The notes under the pieces were generated by a model. It did not search any database, was not told where the DNA came from, and saw nothing but the letters and a program-made list of their open reading frames with translations. Source: Phoebastria nigripes (taxonomy: Eukaryota > Chordata > Aves > Procellariiformes > Diomedeidae). Taken from it: 64,000 nucleotides of DNA. Where the stretch lies: NCBI GenBank assembly GCA_035582835.1, contig JAYKAV010000422.1, positions 1,384,754 to 1,448,753 on the forward strand, read 5' to 3'. The position numbers and the translations under genes were made by a program. Shown in pieces: positions 50,020-61,573 of the stretch (position 1 is the stretch's first letter; each line of letters opens with the position of its first letter).

Positions 50020-51127
50020 CATCACAACTCAGATTTTTATTCAACAGTGAAGTTGAAGGGAAATATTATTTTCTCCCTTCAGGGCAAATGTTCCAAATGG
50101 AAATTAAGTAAAAATATTGTCCCCCAAAAGTACTCACAATGAAATTAGTTTTCATTAAATATATTTGTTTGGCAAAATAAAATAAAAAAATTAGAACCCG
50201 TACAGAAAAAATCCCTTGCAAATTCATAACACTGTAGCAATGACAACAATGTAAACCTGGATGTTTGGCAGTTGTAATTAATTTGTGGAAATTACTGTTG
50301 AACTTTGGACCAAGAAAATAAAAATCACTTCGAATAGCAACAAGCCAATTTTAGAGGCAACTGAGGCTTAGGGAACGCTATAGGGATGGGACACACTAGT
50401 GGCTTCATACACAGTTTGTGCGAGTGATCTGCTAGTGTGGGGCTATTTAAGAGCTGGGAGGAAAAGAAGTTAAAAGCTGTTGCAGCATTGCAGCGTATGG
50501 TACAGCAAAAACCTGCAGACTTTCCATTCTGGGAGCCGATCAGTTGGGTGAAGGCTGGTGGCAAGAGTCAAGATGCAGTGGAAAGAGTAATGACAGTGAC
50601 GAATGGTGCAAGCACTGGGAAGCAGTTAACGATTTTCATCATCGCATTGGATTCAGTTGTGAGCAGACTCTTGGGAGTGTCTGGGGAAATCTTCTGCTTA
50701 CAGTAGCTGCTTCTGCTCCCTACCTCCCTCCTCCTTCCAGTTAAAGCCTCTGCCCTGCCAAGTGGGTTTCACAGGCATGCAGTTTGATAACATCATCCTT
50801 TAGTTAAGAATGTCTATTCCAGTATTAAAAATGTAAAAAAAGTCCTCAGGAGGGTGCTTCTTAGTGGCAGTCCTTGCCTTAAGCAAGGCCAACGGCCTGC
50901 AATTACAAATTAATTAAAGCAATGTGGATTTGGATGAGCAATGGGGAAGACGGGAATGGGGAAGGAAGGGATGCAGGGAACAGGGAGGAATGCAAGTGTT
51001 TCTACACCCCTCCCCAAAGCCAAAATCCAAGGTGCACAAGTGGGTTTCTTTTTTCCTCACACTCTTTTTTTTTAATATCTCTCCAGTTATAATATTTCCA
51101 GTTTCGAAGCAAGTTTCAGTGGCAGCC
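50020..51127 (-). other. ELMO1: ELMO1 probable 3' untranslated region
   Basis: This is the sequence after the ELMO1 stop codon in the direction of transcription. An AATAAA lies about 1.09 kb downstream, with T/GT-rich sequence beyond it (about 50015-49985 on the minus strand, including TGTTTTTCTTC and GTTGTCTTTT). The length is in the range I expect for the family. The 3' boundary is an estimate, and an ATTAAA-like variant near 51070 could give a shorter form. Confidence 0.5.
50036..50041 (-). terminator. Candidate ELMO1 poly(A) signal AATAAA
   Basis: TTTATT on the plus strand is AATAAA on the minus strand. I found no other canonical hexamer on the minus strand between it and the ELMO1 stop codon. 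GT/T-rich sequence follows within 30-50 nt, as expected of a cleavage site. Confidence 0.5.
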
Positions 51128-51328
51128 TCAGTTACAGTCATAAACAAAGTCGTAGTTGCTGGGCTCCTTTGGGATGGGTGGGGGAGCATCTGGGATCTGT
51201 ATGTTTTCCAAGTCAAGGAGGCGTAGCTTTATCTCCATGCTGAGCAGCGTGTCTAAGTCATTCCGCGTTAGATCACTCAACATATCCTTCCCAAGGAGGG
51301 CGTTCAGCCCATCGGTCCATACACAATA
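51128..51328 (-). CDS. ELMO1: ELMO1 last coding exon (C-terminal tail and stop)
   Basis: ELMO1 is a cytosolic scaffold that binds DOCK1/DOCK2 and helps activate Rac during engulfment of apoptotic cells and cell migration. This exon gives the last 66 residues and the TGA stop. It contains [20 protein letters not shown], then [20 protein letters not shown], then a proline-rich tail ([11 protein letters not shown]) and the end [10 protein letters not shown]. The PxxP tail is the part known to contact the DOCK SH3 domain. The ending YDFVYDCN is that of ELMO1; ELMO2 ends differently. The acceptor is CCCTGTGCAG|TAT and entry is phase 0. Compared with human from memory, only I-to-V in the first few residues and one M-to-L differ. 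Confidence 0.98.
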   Translation of the reverse strand, partial: YCVWTDGLNALLGKDMLSDLTRNDLDTLLSMEIKLRLLDLENIQIPDAPPPIPKEPSNYDFVYDCN

Positions 51329-52584
51329 CTGCACAGGGAAAAGATAAAAACTATCATTAATAGACTTTCCGTACACAAACTGCTTGTCTGTCCTGGTCCT
51401 CTACTGTTACTGCTCCCACAGGCACTTACGAAGAGACCTAAAATGAGGTTGATTCATTTATTAGCTCGTATCATGAAGAAGGCATGTTCCACTGAACGGC
51501 TCAGAAAATGGACAAACAATTCCCTAAAAATGGGAAGAAATTACAACATTTAGTTGTTTGATAGTTAGGTATCTCCTCCAAACTTCTTGCTGAATATTCT
51601 TCAATAGTTGTGGGAGAAAGAACAATACCTAACTTAGGACAATGAACCTCTGGAAATATCTCCTTCTCCCCCTCTCTTTCTCTTTCCCCAACGCTTACAG
51701 AAAGAGCCTGATTATCTTACACCAAACTTTTAATTCCAAGACAACTAAGTNAGGTAAACTGAATCCCACCCAAAATTATTCTTGACTCTTGTGTAAGAAA
51801 TCCTGTATCAACTATCTAGTTTTATTGTGGTTTGCTTTCAAGTAGATTAAGTGGTATCAATTGACCTACACAAAGATAGGCTCTCACTTACATAGCTACG
51901 CCTACTTTACCACTATTTTACAGGAAATAACATATTGTGAAAACTACAGAGTCAATCAATGCTATGTCTTTCATGAAAATTAAATGCCAAGCTACCTGGT
52001 GTAATTCTAAATGCCGCAAATGCTGAACTGGCCTCTAAAACCCCTTCCTTACTGTTAGCTTTTTCCTAATAGGAGACGCCATCTTCCCCAACAGCTGACA
52101 GCTTGAGATAAACATGGGCTGAATAACCATTTTAAATAAGGAACAAACTCAAGGGAGATTGGTGATCTAGAGTCAACTTCTATCAAATAAGTCACTTCCA
52201 CATTTATTACTACAAGCCATTTACTCAACTATGAACAGAAGTACTCAAATGCCATCATCTAAAAATAAAGCTTTCAATCATGAACTTGTGTCCTAGTTTG
52301 CAGGAGAAAATTAAATCAACCGTAACTGCATTTTTATCTTACAAATACTTCTGCTAGATTTCATGCCAAAAAACAGATTTTAAATTTAGCTGACCATTTG
52401 CTACATGATACTGCCAAGTTTAAAGATAGCCATGGTTGACTTCATCCTACAGCAGAAAGGAGGATTATTTTTAAGGAAGAGAGAGAAAACCCCCTCTTGG
52501 GGTATGTCTTCATCCAGAAAAAGGGCATATTTTTAAAATAGGATGGTTAACACACTTCAACATCCAAAGTGAAATCCGACCCAT

Positions 52585-52640
52585 TTAAGCCAGTAACAAA
52601 ACAGTAGCAGAGCTAGGATTTCACCCAGGGTGTTGGTAAG
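52585..52640. repeat. Possible MIR-like SINE fragment
   Basis: The motif 'gtagcagagctaggatttca' followed by 'cccagg' resembles the MIR end 'gtggcagagctgggattcgaacccagg'. It is short but close. Boundaries are unknown. Confidence 0.4.
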
Positions 52641-53669
52641 CCAAGCTGCAGCTTTAATATGAGATTAGCTATATAGAAGAGACTTTAGGGTTCAGGCTGT
52701 CCTGCTAACAAGTACTAAAGAAACAACTTAGCCTACCTATTCTAGGCTCTCAAAGTGTGTCACTGAAGACTTTTATAGCATGCAATTTTTGTGGAGTGTA
52801 CGCAGAACATCAGGAAAAGAAAGAAGCTATCCTAGAAATGTAATTACTTTTTAACAGACTATAATTTTTTATGATCGACNTGAAAGCTTTCTTTGGGAAA
52901 GTTTTCCCAGAATTCACTTTGAGGAAAGGAACAGAAAGGCAAAAGGCTCTGCTCAGGTTACAGAAGCGCAGAGCATCCATTCAACAGATGCAGCCCCTGA
53001 TGCAAATCGTCCGCCACCTACTCAGTGAGTTTGGCCAGTGCTTTCTCTGGGGAGGAATCCCAGCGAGCCAGAAAGCAGAACTGCATTTCTCTCCTTTTCC
53101 AGATATAACTCATTCAGGGCCCACAGAAACCAAATTCTGGCCACAGTTCAGATGAGTGCAATGGCCTGGAAAAGGGGCTTCCTCTCTAATCTCCGTATTG
53201 GCAAGTGCATCTAATTAAACTTCTGTACATTTTGAGCAGAGAGAAATCCTAATGAGATGGTGGAAAAACAGAGGCGTTCATTCAGAAGCTTTTTTCTTTT
53301 TAATATGCAAAACAGACTAAGAGCCACTGAAAAATTAATTTACTACAGAGTCATTTTCATAAAACTCCAATGAAACCTAATTATAGCCTCCCTCATCAGT
53401 TTCTCTGTCAAAAATCAAGGATAAGATTAATCCACCTTTTTGCTATGTAGTTGAAACCAGCTATTACTATTTAAATGAAAAACAAATACGATGGAGTGAT
53501 CTTACAGTGCTGAATCCTCTGGCTAGCAGTAAGCTCCAACAGATGGCTCAGGGTATTGCCAAACTTAAGTGTGTAAGAATGAGGTCCAAATCTCAATGAT
53601 ATTGGTTCAGTAATGAGATTTTATTAAAGAAATACCTTGGGAGTCTGTCAGGGGAACCAGACAACCAGA

Positions 53670-53804
53670 AAGGTTGTGCGGGCTTCATCCATCTGGATGC
53701 AGCCCCGAGCAACCTGGTCTGAGCTCATCGCTGACCTGCTTTGAGCAGGAGGTCAGATGGGGTACACCTCCAAAGTCCCTTACAGCCTGAATCATCTTAT
53801 GATC
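53670..53804 (+). mobile_element. CR1 LINE 3' end fragment
   Basis: The stretch has the typical CR1 3' terminus in sense orientation. It contains 'gagcaacctggtctgagctc', 'caggaggtcagatgg', 'acctccaaagtcccttacag' and an end like 'atcatcttatgatcc', matching the avian CR1 'gagcaacctggtctagt...aggtcccttccaaccc...attctatgatt' layout. It is opposite in orientation to ELMO1. It is a 5'-truncated dead copy, the usual state of avian CR1. Confidence 0.75.
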
Positions 53805-55779
53805 CTTGTTCAATTTTTGTTTTCAGGACACATTCAATTCCCACATTCAGACCTCACTCTACAATCATGAGGACTGTAGAAGTGCTTGAAAAAAAAACTG
53901 TAAGTCTGACCTGAAATTGTCATAAACATCACTCCTGGTGCTTCACACAAAGCTTTCTAAATCTTAAGCTGTCACCCACCAAATCTCCCAAGCTGACAAT
54001 GCTGCTAAACTAGCACTTCTATTGACAAGCACCCCAGTTACTTTGATGAAGAGTCATGAGCTTCATAACATGCTACTTGCCTTTCCTTGTGGGTGCTTCC
54101 TCTGAACATTTGCACTTTTTGCTTTAATTACAACTCACTCTTCTGTAGGCCATGGAAAAGTACAGAGGAAGTGAGATGTCCTTTTGAAAACATTCACTTG
54201 GGAACTGTCAAGTAGCAGCAGAGACTGCTGCCTCTGGCCCTTTTTTTGAACATATTAATTTTGTTTCTAAGAAGCTGCACAAAATCAAAAAGAGAAATAA
54301 AGATAGTAGGTGTGTTGACACAACCATGAGCAACTGGGTTAGCGCATCTCACAATGCTACTGCCCGTCAGTGGGGTGCAGTAGCAGTTTTTGAAATTTAG
54401 ACCATTAAAACACACCTGTAGCCATAGCCTATATACAAGAGATACAAGTGCCTGAAAAATTTGTCGATTTTCATGGCCATTTGCTCTTATGAGCTGAAAC
54501 AAACTAGAATTCAGTTTCTGGAGAATTTGTATCGGAAAGCATCTAACATATGTTCCGTTCAGAGGATGAAGACAATCATGCTTTGCTTAGACCTACAGCT
54601 CTAATGGCACATTATGCCTGGGATCCTATTGCTGCTTTCTCTTAGATGAAAACTGACCAGCAAATATTTCTCTGGAATGAACATACNTGAAAATGACACG
54701 CAAATATTAATCCCTAGGAAAACCCAAATGAGCATAACTTAATTTCCTCTCCTAAAATGAACATTTATTTGAAGGTTTTAATCCAGAATTGCAAATGTTG
54801 AAGCTGTGTAACTAAATACATTTCACTTGTAATGCAATTCCATGCACTTTAATAACACTACAGTATAACACAGCTTAATGCAATCTTCTATGTTTCATCA
54901 TCTTAGCACAGTGTCCTGAACTGAGACCAAATNTGATATGACAAAATAAGTGTGCAAATGGAACACCAACTCTTGTTGCTTTAGAAATAAGAAGGAAAAA
55001 CTTTATTCCTTCTTTATTTTTTAATATANTGCATTCTGCTAAATCTTTACTTGGAATTTCTTTGAGAGAAAGATATCCAATGCTTCCACATATTTAGGTA
55101 AATTAGTTCCATCACCTTCCAAAAGGCAATGATGTTGTCTATTTCCTTCTGCTTTCAAGTAAGACAAGGAAGCAGGGAGGATGCTGTCATTGTACTTTGC
55201 TATTGGTATTTACACTGTCTTCATACAAGTGAGACCCATTGCAAAACAACCCCCTGTGGAGATGCAATAGAGAGGACCTTCTATGATCACCTGTCATGAA
55301 TGGTCTGAAGCAATGTGAAACTAAGAATAAGTGGATATGCTATTCTGGAGAACACAAGTCTTTGGCTGAAATTGAGACCCAACAATGGTATAACCTCCCC
55401 TGATTACATTGGCGTCATCAAGATGAGCTGAGGATGGCAGTGATTCTTTAAGAGCTTGGCTGTACAAATTTTCAGTGTTGAACTAAAGTTCACTAAAGTG
55501 AACACACAGCAAAAATCCTCCAGGGTAGATCACACCAGGAGAAATCTTTACTATACCAGGAAAAGGTGAGCAAGGTCTGTGGAAACTGTGAGGTCTGCCC
55601 GAGCTCTCTTCTTTCTCTTACTTATGGTTCATATTTCAGTAGGACTTAGAAATACTGATCTTGAACTTGGACACCCAAGTCCTCTATGATGTACAAATAC
55701 AAAACATGTTCCTTCTGTGGCTCAGGATATGCATGAAAATTGCAGAAGGCCTTGCTCCCATACTAGTCCCTCNGCTTTC

Positions 55780-55855
55780 AGTTTGTTGTGAGACATGACA
55801 CAGGTTTAGATGGACCTGCACTCTGTGCCAGGATGACTATTCTTATGTTCTTATA
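55780..55855 (+). mobile_element. Old CR1-like 3' tail
   Basis: 'Ggtttagatggacctgcact' and then 'aggatgactattcttatgtt' followed by 'cttata' resemble the older sauropsid CR1 terminus, 'gctagatggacctttggtctgacccagtatggc...ttcttatgttctta'. It ends only about 70 bp from the donor of the penultimate ELMO1 exon. The 5' limit is unclear and may lie as far back as about 55690. Confidence 0.6.
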
Positions 55856-55924
55856 AAGCTGGATGCTGCCACAAAGCAACTAAGAGGGCTCCAAAGAAGT
55901 TTCTGTACTCTGAACTTGACTTAC

Positions 55925-56002
55925 CTCATGCTTGTCTGGAGCAATGAAATTCAACTGGCCACTCGAGTCATACAATATAGAGAAAGCAAGCTCTAGCACC
56001 TC
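55925..56002 (-). CDS. ELMO1: ELMO1 penultimate coding exon (end of PH domain)
   Basis: This 78-nt exon of 26 whole codons begins EVLELAFSILYDSS and ends GQLNFIAPDKHE. It matches the end of the ELMO1 PH-like domain and joins in phase 0 to YCVW of the last exon, as in other vertebrates. The acceptor is TTTGTATTCCAG|GAG and the donor is CATGAG|GTAA. The PH-like domain contributes to the DOCK-ELMO contact and to signalling rather than to strong lipid binding, according to what is known of the family. The residues after LYD (SSG) differ from remembered human (SNC), the most variable point of the exon. Confidence 0.96.
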
Positions 56003-59000
56003 CTGGAATACAAAGAAACATATATTAATGCTGCATGAGAGAGCCATTAATACTTTCAGGTCTGTTTTTCTTTCCTACCACTTATTCCCCAAAACAAGTG
56101 GAAAAATAGGTTATGGTACTCTCCTGCCTGGCCAAAGCTGCAGCAGTACCAGACCATTGCAACAGACAGGCACAGCAAGAACCCCAACACAGATGCTTCA
56201 GTCAAAACAAACTCACCCCCCTCAGTGCTGACTGTAGCTCACTCGGTCATGGATTACTTTAGCATTTGAGTTTAGATTTGAGCTAGGCAATGGTGAGGAC
56301 TAAAATCAATATAACCCATAATAGTACATTTGCAACAAACTCTTCATGAAGACCCACGGTTTCTTCAATTCATATAGATTAAACTTACAAAGTTCTGCAA
56401 GGTTTGATTCCCTGTGTCAAAAATCTTGCCAGGACAGTTATCTCCTGGTATATACTTACGGTCTTTTCACTGCTGGAAATCTTACAAATTATTCATTCTC
56501 AAGAGATTTCTGTCATTTTGTCTCTACCTGAACGAGAATCAGCAGCCTCAGTGAAACTGAACTATCTGGGTTACTTAGTCATAAAGACCCAAATGAATCT
56601 TGTGAAAGGAAAAAACGATAATCTTTTTTCCCCTCAGCATTGAAGCTGGAATTTCAAAGGTGCCAAAGTGAATTCATTAAACGCTGACCTTCCTTAAAAG
56701 TCACCTGGACCTGGGTTCCTATGGGGAAACCCATCCAATTTGAATAAATAATGAACTTACGCTGGCCAGCAGTGAGCATGTAAAGATGTTGTGTTATCAT
56801 GGTTACTGCACGCATCACTACAAGCGCCGTTACAAGGATTTCACAACCTGTAAGCCAGCTGATATGGATACAACAACTCTGTGAAAAAAAGACCCAGCTA
56901 CAGAGGAGAGTGCTGACTCATAACTACTTTGATCTGTATCATATGTCCTGTTCTTTTTGCCTCTTGGCTTCCTGAGCCCCATAACACTGATCGCCTTTGC
57001 TGACTCTCAGCTGAAGACATTCCTTACACTGCCAACAGCGACAAGAGCATGGCTTCTTAAATTTGCTACACTAAGTTTTAAAATGGAAGAATTGACTGCA
57101 GGGACTGCAGCATATGCATTGCTTTAGATTTCTACCCCTGATCTTCTGGTCTGAAACAGACATAGGTCTTTGGATTTCAGTACGGGTTATTTCATTTTTG
57201 AACTTGTGTGATTAAGAGCAGAGTCTGATTCATAAAACTTGCAATCCTTAGGGATAATCTTGGATGATCAGAGATCAGGCTTCTCATGGGAAATGCTCTT
57301 GGTTTCCTTGAGTTTAGTTATTAGGTTCAACTTGCTGTATTGCCAGGCCACAGGAGACAAGTCTGTGTTAAATCCCCGTGGAAGCTGCAGATACTAATAG
57401 TGCTGGTGCACTCAGCAAACAAATGGCTCATGGCTCACATAGCCTTTTTGTGTTTTAGGCATGTCTCTCAGCCACATCTTATTAAGAGTGATGTCCCTCA
57501 TCACAGAAACAAATTTACCTCTGCCCACACAAACCTGGCGTTATCTCCTCACAGTGTGTTATAAATTACTGACAGAACATGCCAAGTCATGCAACTGAGG
57601 TTGTGAAAATAAAATGTAACACTGAAAAAAGGACTCGTACTGCTCTACTATGATGTTCCTGAATTTCATAAAGTCAACAACAATCGCATAGGCCTGGTCC
57701 CTGTATATTTGTCCTTTGGGAAATTCCAAGGGATTGAAGTTTTTGTTCATCTCAAAGAAAGCAAAAGGAGAGAAAAACCCTGCCTGAAAGAGGAATATCC
57801 CAGGGAGCCATGGGTTTGGTCATTCCCAGTCAGGCAGAGAATGAGAAAGGGCTACATTTAGGGCACTAAGCTTCCCTTTATGGGGGAAAGTGGGAGTTTG
57901 GCAGCCCTGGCTCCAGTTCAGCTTCTTTGCTGGCTGCTCCAGAGACTAAAGGCTCAGGAATTACCTGAGAAGCTTCCAGATGCCAGCATCTCTGTCACCT
58001 CATGCACAGCAAACTGCCAAGGAAAATGGAAGCCTACGGAGCTGGAGTTGCCAACTGGCCCTCCACACTGATGGTGGTCTCAGTGGTTGAACTGGCTGAC
58101 TTGTCAGGCACCCCCACCTGGTTTTGTTACATTCCCATCAATGACAGGTGATTTTGAGGAATCGGCAATTCCTAAAGGAAAACTGGTCAGTCTCCGTCAG
58201 CCATCTGTGGCTTTCTACTCCCTTTTCTGTCCTAATTCTATACCTTTCTCAAAGTCATTTTCCGCTCCAGCTTTTTCCACCAGTTTCTCTTGCACTCTGC
58301 TATTTCTTCTCTCTCATTCCTTCCAACCTGCTCCTTCCCTCTTTGTTTTGCTTTCCTCCTCCCCCACCTCAATCTGCTGAACTCAATCCCTTGACACTCC
58401 TAACTCTTTCTACCCCTGCACATTTCAGACCTCTGCCCTTCCCTAGATGCTTGTCAAAGCTAACAGTATTGGGACCCACAACATGCCTCTCTTCTGAGCT
58501 TCACTGAAAACAGGGAACAAGAGACTCTGCACTTGCTGCCTGGACACTTCCCACTCCTTGGTTTCAACTCTGCAGGGAAAGCTGTTGCAGGTGGTATGAG
58601 GGGAAGCTTGCTCTCCCACACCCAGAGCTTCTCTCTCCCGCAATCTCCGCTGGCCCCTCACGTGGGCCAGAGACAAACTATTTTTGATGAAGGGGCATTT
58701 TAGGTGCCTACGGCTGGGTGATCCCACGCAGCTGGAATGACCTCACTACTCTCTGCCTACTCTGTCATCAACAGCCTCAAAACAACCATGTCTTTGCTGC
58801 AGGTTGAGACCACAGCCATGTTAAGTTTGCTTGCCAGAGCCAGAAGATCCCCCTCCGAGAACTATCTATACATGCAGCGGCAGAGAACTTGTTCAACCAA
58901 CATGAAACAAAAGAGAAGAGAAGCTGCAGAAGAAGAGGGAAGTGAGCAGAACCATTTCTGCTCACTAAAAAGGCACCAAGCCTGAGGCCTGCCACATCAG

Positions 59001-61490
59001 CAAATAAAGGGTAATAGAAGAACACTTAGAAATACATGGCAATGTTTTTTTCCAAATTCTTCTCTCATGCTTTGTTTTGAAGGCTGCAAAATCTAATATA
59101 TTTCATTTCCTTGAAATTCATTAATATTACTCGAGAGTCAGAAATGAGGGCTTTAAAATTAAACCTAATTTAAAAACACAAGCAAGATGAACAACAATGG
59201 ATTCAGGTCTGGTCCTATCAAGTTCGTTCCAGCTTCATATGCATGCAAATTCCAATTCAGTTTAACTCTTATTTATTTCTAAATGGTCCCGCTGGAAGAA
59301 TAACGGCCATGTGCCGGCAAATGAAGAGACACTGAAGCCTTTGTTATGGACATTCTGCCAATTCCAGCTATGTTCATAGCAGTGGCATTCTGCCATTCAA
59401 TTTTCTTTTCTGCCAATGAATAAACATTAAGGTGGTCGTTATATATGTACAAAGAAAGCACAGGATGAAAAGGTCTCTTAAAAAAATATATCACCGACCG
59501 TGAAATTTCAGGAAGTGAAAGGTTTCATACACCAAAGTCAGCCAAATTGCATTCTGTGTCTGGCTTTTTTTTTTTTTTCAGTTTTCATTTCATTNTCCAC
59601 ATTAACCTGGTACTCCGCAAACAACAACGTGTTATTCTTATGATGTCAGTTAAGTAGTTGCAATATTGCACATGACAGTTTGATGGGGATGACAACTAAT
59701 TTCACAAATTCTGTGATTCTCAGGGCAAAAAACAAGGAATCGAGGAAGGAAAAAAAAACCCCAAAACTCCCCACCGCACCAGAAATAGTAAAAACATCAT
59801 AATTATTATTGCTGGGATCACACATGGAATGCTCCAGCTATGGACGCAGCCGTGCTACCTATCAACTCCTGANCTTCACATTCTCAGCCAGCAGTTTTAT
59901 GCCAGTTTTATGCCAGTCCAAAGCAATGGGGTGATGCTGACAGCTGAGGACAAACTCATCTGCAGCACTGCTATTTAGCATTAAATACTATCTAGACATT
60001 ACTGCTCCATAAAGATGACACATTTCCATCACTGCCACCCACTGCTTTCCTTCTTCTCATCTTTCCTTTTTGTGCGGACATATGAGTGCTAAGACAAGGA
60101 AGCACTAAAAATACTTTATATGCATCATATAAATGCCCCAGCCAAATGCTGTTGGTGGTTCAGCTGTAACATGAGGTAGGAGTTGTACGCAATCTATTGT
60201 GTGCGTGTGTGTTAGTGCCCTGATTCAGAAAATCAACAAGGAAAAATACTCCTGGGATTTTTTTCCTGGCTTGGCTTGACAACCATGTAAAGCCAATGCT
60301 GAAAGGAGATGACGGTATCCTGACAGACTTGGAGCAACTCATGTATGAGAAACACATGAAAAGAATACTCGACATGCTCTGCGTATCTGCATATAGTTAA
60401 GGAAAGAAAAGTTGCAGCTATGAAGCTGCAACAGTTGTGTGATGTAGTTTTGACAGTGCCTTTTCATTTTCTGTGGTTCCTATGAGAACTGTTTTTTCCA
60501 GTATTTATTTGAACACTAAATGCATGCATTTTATTTTTAAAGTGCTGAAGCAGGAACTCTTAACTTTACTATTTTGTCCATCAAAATATCTTTCTAGTTG
60601 GACCCAAAATTTCTTAGTTTCAGGTAACTAGAAATTCTGATTCAAATCCTCTGATCTGGTTCCCAGACCTCAGGGTGTGGTTCTAGAACATCATTAGAGT
60701 CTCACTCCTTCTCCTAAGGTCAGACAGCATGACGTGATGGAAAACTGATGAACATACCTCATATAATATGGCATGAAGGCCATCACTACCGAAGTTGTCA
60801 GACTTTGCTATTAACTCAATTTCTTCTTGCTGTGGTGGCAATTCTTACTAACAAAAACTCTGCAAGATTCTGGCACTGTACAATTTGAGTCCTACTGTCA
60901 GTTCACAGCTCTTGATTTGAAAATCTGAAAGGTAGCATAAATCTAATTTAAGCTGACCATTGTCTCCTACACATTTTTTCCCAAATGCACTGCTGAACAC
61001 ATCTTTATACACCTCATTAACTGCCTAGCATTTACTTTGCATCCTTTTGCTGGCAGTTGTTTCTCTACCTGACTGGACCTGAAGTTATCATCAGCTGGAC
61101 ATTAATTGCAAATTTGGCATGTGCCAGTGTTCACTAAATGTGAGCTCATCAGAGAATACAGCTGGAACTAGTTATTTATCAGAGATAATATAGGAGTAGG
61201 TACCAACAATCATTGCTGCCCTGCTCTGCTCTGTAGCAGCAGCCAAAACTGCTTTGCTTTAGAGGTAGAAGACACCACTACTAAAGACTATCCTAATGTC
61301 TTGAAATCTGAGTAAAGGAGCATGTCCTAATAATTTAACTCAAATGGTCTGAAGTGAAAACAAAGTGTGTGTGCATACACAGAAAGGTGGCAGGCTGGAA
61401 TGAAAAATACCTGTATTACTTCAGGGAAGGTCAACTTGACAAGCTTTGTATTCTGCAGGGTGTGTGTTCGTAACAAGTTGAGAACCGTAC
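56003..61490 (-). other. ELMO1: ELMO1 intron before the penultimate exon
   Basis: This phase 0 intron of about 5.5 kb runs from a rather weak donor, AAG|GTACGG, to a good TTCCAG acceptor. It contains a pyrimidine-rich stretch (58180-58450), a GT-rich run near 60197-60212 and a short unexplained minus-strand reading frame (57559-57750). I see no ELMO1 exon in it, and the peptide joins without a gap (KQNK-EVLE). Confidence 0.85.
58180..58450. other. Pyrimidine-rich tract in ELMO1 intron
   Basis: About 270 nt are strongly enriched in C and T on the plus strand (purine-rich on the transcribed-sense minus strand), without a repeating unit. A similar but weaker stretch lies near 48880-49180 in the intergenic interval. 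I cannot assign either to a repeat family. Confidence 0.5.
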
Positions 61491-61573
61491 CTTGTTTTGT
61501 TTAAGAGCTCCTTTCTCCTTCATGTGAGGGCAGTCTTTCCCAGTCACAACAGCTTTTATATCTGCCACTGGCA
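61491..61573 (-). CDS. ELMO1: ELMO1 coding exon, third from last (PH domain)
   Basis: This 83-nt exon has 2 nt completing a leucine codon and then 27 codons, [20 protein letters not shown] followed by GALKQNK, which are those of vertebrate ELMO1 as I remember it. It forms a strand and loop of the PH-like domain. With the two downstream exons it covers roughly residues 608-727 of a 727-residue protein. The acceptor is TTTTTAATGCAG|TG (entry phase 1) and the donor is AACAAG|GTACGG (exit phase 0). The donor departs from consensus at +4 and +6. The preceding exon, with the first half of the PH domain, was not found and must lie beyond 64000. Confidence 0.97.

Larger units (their letters stand above)
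51329..55924 (-). other. ELMO1: ELMO1 final intron
   Basis: This phase 0 intron of about 4.6 kb runs from the GAG|GTAA donor at 55924 to the GTGCAG acceptor at 51329. It contains a CR1 3' end (about 53670-53804), another CR1-like tail (about 55780-55855) and a MIR-like stretch (52585-52640). The remainder is AT-rich unique sequence in which I see nothing else. Confidence 0.85.
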
